In this document: positions 1-5,800 of the stretch, piece by piece
Position numbering within the stretch: position 1 is the stretch's first letter
Layout of the letters: each line of letters starts with the position of its first letter
Source of the DNA: Puniceicoccaceae bacterium
GTDB taxonomy: Bacteria > Verrucomicrobiota > Verrucomicrobiia > Opitutales > Coraliomargaritaceae
NCBI GenBank assembly: GCA_003567255.1
Contig: PWZW01000253.1
Span: forward strand, 1-6,433
Direction: 5' to 3'
DNA length: 6,433 nucleotides
Position numbers and translations under genes: made by a program
Notes under the pieces: generated by a model
Databases searched by the model: none
Seen by the model: the letters and a program-made list of their open reading frames with translations, nothing else
Told to the model about the DNA's origin: nothing

Positions 1-5
1 AAGAC

Positions 6-29
6 CCTTCGTGCCTTGGTGCCTTCGTG
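6..29. repeat. Three tandem 8-bp units (ccttcgtg-like)
   Basis: Positions 6-13 and 22-29 read ccttcgtg, and 14-21 reads ccttggtg, one base different. The three units are directly adjacent. Short period-8 runs of this type occur as intergenic repeats in many environmental genomes (general impression, not checked here). The array begins at the window edge and may extend upstream. No coding role is visible. Confidence 0.6.
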
Positions 30-87
30 AGAGATCTTTCATTTTCTTGCGAACTTCGGCAATCACCCAAATAGCAATGTGGCTTTA

Positions 88-106
88 GGGAGTGACATTG
101 ACTCCC
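88..106. promoter_or_regulatory. Hairpin/inverted repeat in the xylanase leader
   Basis: GGGAGT (88-93) pairs with ACTCCC (101-106) around a 7-base loop, 30 bases before the preferred xylanase start. No T-run follows, so it is not a standard terminator. It could be an operator half-site pair or a 5' leader hairpin. A six-base stem can arise by chance, so the functional reading is weak. Confidence 0.25.
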
Positions 107-136
107 CATCGAAAATGAATCAAGGCTTTGCATACG

Positions 137-1273
137 ATGCGCATGCAAGAAACCAAACCGATGCTGATTTCGGCGTTAATCCTTTGGATCCTGGCTATTG
201 CAGTCCAGGGAGAGGAGGGGACACTTAAGGAGGCTTTCGACGGCCGCTTCTACATAGGCTCGGCTCTCAATGACCGACTCTTTCAGGAAAAAGGTGGGGC
301 AACCCTCAAACTCATGGAGGCGCAGTTCAACTCCGTCACTGCCGAAAATGCGATGAAGTGGGGGCCCTTCCAGCCGAGGCCTGACCGTTACAACCACCAG
401 CCAGCTGATGGTATTGTCGACTTTGGCACTCAAAATAACATGTATGTCACCGGCCATGTTCTCTTTTGGCACAACCAGACCCCCGACTGGGTCTTCGAGG
501 ACGACGAGGGGAAGCCCATCAGTCGCGAACAACTCCTCGATCGCATGCGGGAACGCGTACGGCACATGGCCCAGCGCTACGGGAATCGAATCAACGTGTG
601 GGAAGTGGTGAACGAAGCCTACGTGAACGGCGAACTGCTGGACACGAAATGGACCCGGATCATCGGTGATGACTTTATCGAACAGGCGTTCCGTATTGCC
701 CAGGAGGAACTGCCCGAAGACGTCGAGCTGATGTATAATGACAATGGAATGATGAACCCCCATCAGCTGGCGGCGGTGATTGCCATGATCGAAGACCTCC
801 AGGCGAAGGGCATACGCATTGACGGTGTGGGCATTCAGGGGCACCTCTGGATGAGCCGACCGACCATTGACGAGATCGAGACGACGATACTCGCCTTGGC
901 CGAGACGGGCTTACCCATACACATTACCGAGCTTGATATCGACCTTCTGCCGCGCCACGCCCAGGTCTGGGATGGTCGCGCGGATGTGCAGCTCAAACTG
1001 CAGCAAGATCCCACACTCAATCCATACCGGGATGGACTTCCGGATGCGGTTCAGGATGAGCTTGCCAAACGCTATGCCGATGTCTTTGCCCTTTTCCTTA
1101 AGCATCACGACAAAATCAAGCGGGTTACCTTTTGGGGTCCACATGATGGGATTAGCTGGCTCGACAACTGGCCCATCAGGGGACGAACGAACCACCCTCT
1201 CCTGTTCGACCGGGCCCTCAAGCCCAAACCCGCCTTTCATGCAGTGATGCAATTGGCAAAGGATGCGGAGTAG
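137..1273 (+). CDS. Secreted endo-1,4-beta-xylanase, glycoside hydrolase family 10
   Basis: The enzyme hydrolyses internal beta-1,4 bonds of xylan with retention of configuration and acts outside the cytoplasm. From ATG137 it has 378 residues, normal for a single-domain GH10 enzyme. An N-terminal signal peptide has a basic start, a hydrophobic run (about residues 9-23) and likely cleavage near AVQG/EEG. GH10 landmarks appear in order: FNSVTAENAMKW, GHVLFWHNQTPDW, WEVVNEA with acid/base Glu160 (codon 614-616), GIQGHLW, HITELDID with nucleophile Glu265 (codon 929-931), and a C-terminal FWGPHDGISWLDNWP followed by PLLFDRALKPKPAF. The domain is complete and has no CBM or dockerin. ATG137 is preferred because AAGG at 122-125 lies 11 bases upstream; TTG128 is in frame but too close to that site, ATG143 is a possible alternative, and ATG161 would remove the basic n-region. 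No convincing terminator follows. Degraded esterase DNA lies downstream on the opposite strand. Family assignment is secure; exact substrate preference is not visible. Confidence 0.96.
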   Translation: MRMQETKPMLISALILWILAIAVQGEEGTLKEAFDGRFYIGSALNDRLFQEKGGATLKLMEAQFNSVTAENAMKWGPFQPRPDRYNHQPADGIVDFGTQNNMYVTGHVLFWHNQTPDWVFEDDEGKPISREQLLDRMRERVRHMAQRYGNRINVWEVVNEAYVNGELLDTKWTRIIGDDFIEQAFRIAQEELPEDVELMYNDNGMMNPHQLAAVIAMIEDLQAKGIRIDGVGIQGHLWMSRPTIDEIETTILALAETGLPIHITELDIDLLPRHAQVWDGRADVQLKLQQDPTLNPYRDGLPDAVQDELAKRYADVFALFLKHHDKIKRVTFWGPHDGISWLDNWPIRGRTNHPLLFDRALKPKPAFHAVMQLAKDAE

Positions 1274-1382
1274 CCCGCGAGGGCGCGCAACGCATACGCC
1301 TACCTAAGGGAATCCACAAGCTTGCCATTCCGGAAGAACTCCTTTTGCCCGGCCATGGAGGATCCGACCGCCGCTGCTAGCT

Positions 1383-1604
1383 TTAGCGTAACTGGAGCAG
1401 GTGCTTTGCAGCCGCGTCGCCGAGTTGCTGTTGGCCGAGCGCGTCGAAGTGCAGGTTATCGCTTTGGATGCCAAAGGTGTCGGCATCTAACAGCGCAACC
1501 AGCGGGTCGGCAGCGGCCACCGCTTCCTGAGCGGCGCGTAGAGCGGCGAGCCTTCCGGCATCGAGCGCGGTGGTGGTAGCCGTTCCGAGCGCGGCGATAA
1601 CCGG
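1383..1604 (-). pseudogene. C-terminal remnant of a SASA/CE6-type acetyl(xylan) esterase
   Basis: Reading the minus strand from about 1604 down to the TAA at 1385-1383 gives a coherent C-terminus: PVIAALGT, then RLAALRAAQEAVAAADPLV, ALLDADTFGIQ and SDNLHFDALGQQQLGDAAA. The D-x-x-H-F-(D/N)-x-x-G-Q-x-x-L-G signature, with His codon at 1449-1451, is the catalytic His region of the SGNH-like sialate O-acetylesterase/CE6 acetylxylan esterase family (established family knowledge). An in-frame stop at 1674-1676 closes the frame upstream, there is no plausible ATG, and the roughly 200 N-terminal residues with the Ser nucleophile (GQSN/GxS-type) and the WHQGE-like block are missing. Hence a truncated or frameshifted remnant. 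Removal of acetyl groups from xylan would have complemented the neighbouring GH10 xylanase. This frame is under 100 codons and easily missed; a functional short protein is unlikely. Confidence 0.6.
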
Positions 1605-1706
1605 GCGACAAGACCGGGTCGACTCCGTCGGAACCGGACCAGGCCTTCGCCTTCGGATCGAGCGGACAGGCGGTTACGAAAGAAAACCAAAGCCTAAGGG
1701 CTTCGG

Positions 1707-1949
1707 CTACGTGATGACCGTGTGACCCACATCTGACACTTCCACGGTTCCCAGGGACCTAATGGCTTCATAGTTTCCCACTGAGGTCCCGCCACGCTTG
1801 ACCAGCTGCGCACCGTCGTCCAACCCATCCAAGTGGTCGCGGTCCGAGGGTGAGGCGATCAGCGTCAGCGACGAATCCACATTCATGGGAGCCCATGGCT
1901 TATGCTTATAAGTACCTTCACCAAAGGTTTCCAGAAAACTGGCGGAAAT
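1707..1949 (-). pseudogene. Open 80-codon fragment, possible end of a beta-sandwich accessory domain
   Basis: The minus strand is open from 1949 to the TAG at 1709-1707, just after an in-frame TAA (1952-1950). An internal ATG at 1886-1884 would give 59 residues. The peptide looks protein-like rather than random: FLETFGEGTYKHKPWAPMN, then DSSLTLIASPSDRDHLDG, and at the end VGNYEAIRSLGTVEVSDVGH followed by TVIT. The closing pattern G-N-Y-x-x-x-R-x-L-G-T-V-E-V-x-x-x-G-H-T-V is reminiscent of C-terminal beta-sandwich domains of secreted glycosidases such as GH29-type fucosidases or DUF5077-like domains. That is inference from pattern only. It lies directly upstream, on the same strand, of the esterase remnant, suggesting a former minus-strand carbohydrate gene pair. 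It could also be a chance open frame. Confidence 0.33.
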
Positions 1950-2138
1950 TTAAGCCTGCAGTGGCGCCGCGAGCAGACAGCACACGAAAATACTAAGGAA
2001 AGAGTTTAGGGGTTTGGTTGGATTTATCCTCTGATTCGCTTCTAACGCAGAATGTTAAAAAGACTCCGTCGGTTGGGACTTTTCCGAGGATCAGACAAAC
2101 CGTAGACTGAGGCCTAGGGGCTCGCACTAAAAATGCAT

Positions 2139-2152
2139 CAGACGAGCGTCTG
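2139..2152. promoter_or_regulatory. Perfect 6-2-6 palindrome CAGACG-AG-CGTCTG
   Basis: A 14-base inverted repeat with a 2-base centre, typical in size of a dimeric regulator half-site pair. It is followed at once by tggtaaaatt, which contains a -10-like TAAAAT. There is no identifiable target gene immediately downstream, so the regulatory reading is speculative. Confidence 0.25.
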
Positions 2153-2186
2153 GTAAAATTCGGACACCAAACATTGTCAACTTTTT

Positions 2187-2200
2187 CAACTGAACAGTTG
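2187..2200. promoter_or_regulatory. Perfect 6-2-6 palindrome CAACTG-AA-CAGTTG
   Basis: A second 14-base inverted repeat with the same 6-2-6 geometry as the one at 2139-2152, 48 bases further on but of different sequence. Possible operator, or part of a folded transcript. The nearest downstream plus-strand gene starts at 2885, which weakens a direct operator role. Confidence 0.22.
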
Positions 2201-2429
2201 CTTGTTTTTACCGTTACCTTTTGGAGAAGCCCCCCCTTTTTTGACCATTCGTAGGTGTTACCAATGATTTATCTGACAGGTCACACCAAAATGGGAAAGG
2301 AGCAGTGGGCATCGTTTGGCCTGCGGTTCCCTTCATCAGTTGGAATAGTGCGGCCCATACCCACGCTGAACGCTAAACACAGTTTGTTTCCCGAGACCAT
2401 TTTCCCCGGCGAGCTGCCTCCGTAAGATA

Positions 2430-2457
2430 AGTGAAATAATTGCTAAATATTTCCACT
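2430..2457. repeat. AT-rich imperfect inverted repeat
   Basis: AGTGAAATA (2430-2438) faces TATTTCCACT (2448-2457) with one unpaired base and a central spacer of 9 bases. It sits at the border between the empty region and the C-rich block that follows. It could be a hairpin or an element end; no flanking direct repeats were identified. Confidence 0.3.
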
Positions 2458-2499
2458 GTCAGAAATTAGCCTTGCCCCTTAGGGTTTGAAAGATTAACG

Positions 2500-2523
2500 A
2501 ACGAGATGTTCTTAAACGAGATG
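2500..2523 (+). repeat. Tandem aacgagatg, 15-bp period
   Basis: The 9-mer aacgagatg occurs at 2500-2508 and again at 2515-2523. It is a short direct repeat at the edge of the C-rich block and could mark a small duplication. No function is inferred. Confidence 0.4.
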
Positions 2524-2546
2524 CCTTTCTGACCACGCTGACCACC

Positions 2547-2567
2547 CCAAGGCTCACTTGGCATTTT
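2547..2567 (+). terminator. Weak hairpin followed by a T-run
   Basis: CCAAG (2547-2551) pairs with CTTGG (2557-2561) around a 5-base loop, followed by CATTTTTG. The form is that of a small rho-independent terminator on the plus strand. The stem is short and no plus-strand gene ends just upstream, so it may simply be part of the structured block. Confidence 0.25.
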
Positions 2568-2717
2568 TGTGTTAACCCACCGGCCCCGCCCAACCACTCG
2601 TCTACCAAAGCCACAGCGCAAACGGATGTCTTCCGACCGTTGCTTACCTCCCCACAACGCCTTTTACCCTCCCCCAGCCCAGAGTCCAAATCCTGGCTCT
2701 TTCGGCGACCTTCACTT

Positions 2718-2732
2718 CGAAGGTAGCCTTCG
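2718..2732. repeat. Inverted repeat CGAAGG-TAG-CCTTCG
   Basis: Perfect 6-bp arms around a 3-base centre, inside the unassigned minus-strand frame, where it reads as NEGYLRS. A compact palindrome inside an open frame of unknown function supports the structured-repeat interpretation of this block. Confidence 0.4.
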
Positions 2733-2884
2733 TTCAGCTCATGCTCACGCTTCCGCGCTCTGTTGTAAATGACAGCCTCCTCACAAGGGGCCCGCAGTGG
2801 CTTTTGCAACATTGATGCGTCTTTGTATGCAAGGGCGTTACCTTTTCTACCCTATTCTACCACCCAAAACCCAAGAGACTCCGA

Positions 2885-5800
2885 ATGCACATAAAACGAT
2901 TGAAACACATTCTCGTCGCGATCTTCGCACTTACCTACAGCTTATACGCTCAATCTGCGCCTCAGGTGCCTTTTGATCTGCCAAAGTTTCAACCGATTCT
3001 CTCTGAATGCAGATTGCATAGCCCATCGACTTCACCAGCGACCGTCAGTAATGGCAACTTCGGAGGCTATGAACTAGCGGATCGTTTTTTCCTGGGGGCG
3101 GGCGGTACGACCATGATACTCGGCACAACCACCAATGATAATGGACGGAGTGAACTTCGTCATAACTCCACATGGTCGGTCCTTGGCGAGGAGAAGCGTC
3201 TTTCCGCGAGATTACGATTCGACAAGCCGGTCGCACTTGGGGGCATGCGCTCACGTCTTAACTTGGTGCAGGTCTATAGCCCGGACCTGTCACTCGGGCC
3301 GTTTGTTTTGATCAATTGGAGGGGCAGTTGGGAGGCTGATGGCGAGGAGGATCATTTAGGGGTCTTTGTGCAAGGTGCCGACGATTTCGATCTGGGTCCC
3401 CGCCCCGAAGGCTTTTTTGACTTGGATGTCGTTATCGACGATGGAATTCTTCGCGTTTACATTGATAACGTCTTAAAGGGCACGCGTGACGTCTCTCATT
3501 TCAGTAACGTTGGCGCGTATTTCAAAGCTGGAAATTACCATCGGGGCATTCTGGCGCATGCGGTTGAGTATGAATTGCTGTCCATCACGAGGGGTGCACC
3601 CAAGGCACCAGCCAGCTTCACCGCGAGTGCGATGAGCAAGCCGGATGCGACCGCATTCGCCGCCTACTCAGGCACACTTACGGACTACACCAACGATCCG
3701 GAAAACGAACAGATGGTTTTTGTCAAAGCATCCGGGCCGGCCTGGCTGAACGTAGCCTCCAACGGTGCCCTCTCCGGGATGCCGACCGCCAGTGATGTAG
3801 GTCTCAATACCTTTACGATTGAACTCTTTGACAGCGCGGGGAATTTCGACAGCGCAACACTGGAGATCAACGTGGAGCCAGCCCTCAGCACCAACCTGCT
3901 GGCAGCCCAGTTTGGCTCAGACTTTGATGGATACGCCGGATTTAACACGGGCGGCAATGGCACGTTCACGGAGCAAGCCGATTCGATCAACTTCAACAGA
4001 AATTTCGACAGCGCGAGTAATGCCTTTCTTTACACGACGAACAGTTCGCTCAACACGAACGCGGGAAGCAGCTACACCTTCACGTCCGTGGTGAAATATA
4101 ACAGTTCGACGGGCAGCGGCAGTGCCCGGAACGTGTCCATGGTCCTGTTCAGCGGCAATACAAACGGGGCATTCGGTATCACGCTGAAAATGCAGGAAAC
4201 CACCAACACCTTTCAGATTGACACTGGGCTCAATCAATTTGACGGACCCACAACCTCCTGGGGTGGGGCTTCCTTTGCCTCCGGGGCCACTTTTACGCTT
4301 GAGGGGATCGTTTACTTCACCGCGGATGACGTTCATGTAGTGTTCAACCTCAGCGATGACGCCGGTTTTTCGGCTTCGACCACGCGAACCATCGCAAGGA
4401 GTGCCCTATCCTTAGGTTCTCGTCATGGCGTGGGCACCCGGAACTCAGGGTTGAACTTTGATGCTAAATACTTCGTGATCAATGACAATCCATCTGCCAC
4501 ACCACCGTCCGGTCTGGTCGCAACAGCAAGCGAAACCACGATTGCATTAGATTGGGCGGACAACCCCGAGGGCAGTTTCGTCGAATACAGCATCTACCGC
4601 TCAAACACATCGGGCAGTTATGGCAGCCCTCTCGTGACGGGCCTGAGCACGAGCGAGTACGTGGATAGCAGCGTGACAATCGACACCACCTACTATTACG
4701 TCGTGACGGCTACGGACATCCTTGGAAGGGAATCGGTATTGAGTAGCGAAGTTTTCGCCGCAACCCCCTTGAACAATGCCCCGCCGACCGCCGATGCCGG
4801 TCCGGACCAAGTCGTCACCGATGGCTTTCGTCGAGGCCGCGAGCGCGTCTATCTCGATGGCAGCAACTCCAGCGATGTGGACGGAACCATCATTAGCTAT
4901 GTTTGGACCTTGGACGGCAGCCAAATCGCAACCGGCGTCAATCCCTCCGTTATTATGGACGTCGGCACACACACGGTCACCCTGACGGTGACTGACAACT
5001 ACGGAGCCACCGGCAGCGACACAGTCACCATAACCGTGAACGTTCCTCCGATCGCCGACGCCGGCTCGGACCAAGTCGCCACTGCCGGCAGTATAAGCGG
5101 CGATGCGAACGTAACGCTCGACGGCAGCGGCTCGAATGATTCGGACGGAAACATCGTCAGCTACGTCTGGACCCTTGGCGGAAGCCAGATCGCAACCGGG
5201 GCCAACCCCACCGTCACCTTGGGTGTGGGTTCGTATACCATCACCCTGACCGTGACCGACAACGACGGTGCCACAGACACCGATACGGTGAATGTCACCG
5301 TGATCGTACCGGTGGATCCTGTAAGCTATGATTTCGGGACCGGTGCGGGCCAAACGACCTTCGGCGCAGCTGGATTCACCGCAGCATCTGAACAAACGGG
5401 TCTAACGATCACGGATGGCTCGGACCACGTCTCCTTTAGAAGAAACGGGGGCGATAACAATCAGCGCGGGGGGATCACAAAAAAATTCGATGGGCTTGGC
5501 AATGGGGCGATGAACGATTTCACGATCACCGCGGAATTCACCTATCATACCTTGAGTCGAAATCGCTTACAACTGCCAGGCAGCATCCTTCTGTTTGCCT
5601 CTGGGCAAACTGAAAATGCGCTCAGGAACGATACTGGTCTTGGAGTTCACTTTTATGCGGATAATAGCAGTCCTTACCCTAATGATTCACTGAGGATCAC
5701 AACCAGTCCCATAACAGAAAGTGGACCTGCCACCGTTCTTTGGAACCCGACGAATGATAGTAATATTCGGATACGGGAAGGTGACGTCATGCAGTGGGTA

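Larger units (their letters stand above)
1950..2458. other. Intergenic region without a recognisable gene
   Basis: No frame on either strand gives a protein-like peptide of useful length, and no tRNA or rRNA signature was seen. The stretch contains several short perfect inverted repeats (listed separately) and a C7T6 run at 2230-2242. It is visibly more AT-rich around 2150-2220 and 2425-2460 than the flanking genes. It may be decayed DNA continuous with the remnants at 1383-1949. Confidence 0.5.
2459..2812 (-). other. Unassigned 117-codon open frame; possible dispersed intergenic repeat
   Basis: The minus strand is open from ATG 2812-2810 to the stop at 2461-2459. I recognise no domain. The peptide has an Arg/Glu/Lys-rich part (ARKREHELNEGYLRSEGRRK), then SQDLDSGLGEGKRRCGEV and a Val/Leu-rich tail. 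It has no signal peptide, no membrane segment of credible length and no Shine-Dalgarno site before the ATG. The plus strand of the block is strongly C-over-G biased and contains internal inverted repeats (2547-2561 and 2718-2732), which fit a structured noncoding repeat better than a gene. A real small protein cannot be excluded. Confidence 0.3.

Noticed and set aside
176..844. 222-codon minus-strand open frame inside the xylanase
   Set aside because: It is antisense to a clearly recognised GH10 gene and its peptide has no recognisable features; a shadow of codon bias.
1273..1284. GCCC-GCGA-GGGC mini-hairpin at the xylanase stop codon
   Set aside because: Only a four-base stem and no T-run; not supportable as a terminator.
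1322..1690. Open frames at 1322-1579 (+), 1304-1486 (-) and 1487-1690 (-)
   Set aside because: They are Arg/Pro-rich out-of-frame readings of the esterase remnant, whose meaningful frame is a different minus-strand one.
2045..2175. Possible insertion sequence end (ggtgtccgaattttacc on the minus strand)
   Set aside because: No transposase remnant, matching opposite end or target duplication could be found nearby.
2803..2884. Promoter for the lyase gene
   Set aside because: TTGCAA and TTGATG hexamers occur, but none has a credible -10 at proper spacing; no promoter can be assigned by eye.
3685..4336. Two minus-strand open frames (3685-3996, 3917-4336) and a plus-strand one (3819-4094)
   Set aside because: All overlap the long lyase-like coding frame and show no domain or credible start.
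4601..5395. 264-codon minus-strand open frame rich in Gly, Val, Asp and His
   Set aside because: It is antisense to the FN3 and PKD domains; its repetitive Gly/Val/Asp pattern is the complement of the repeated PKD codons.
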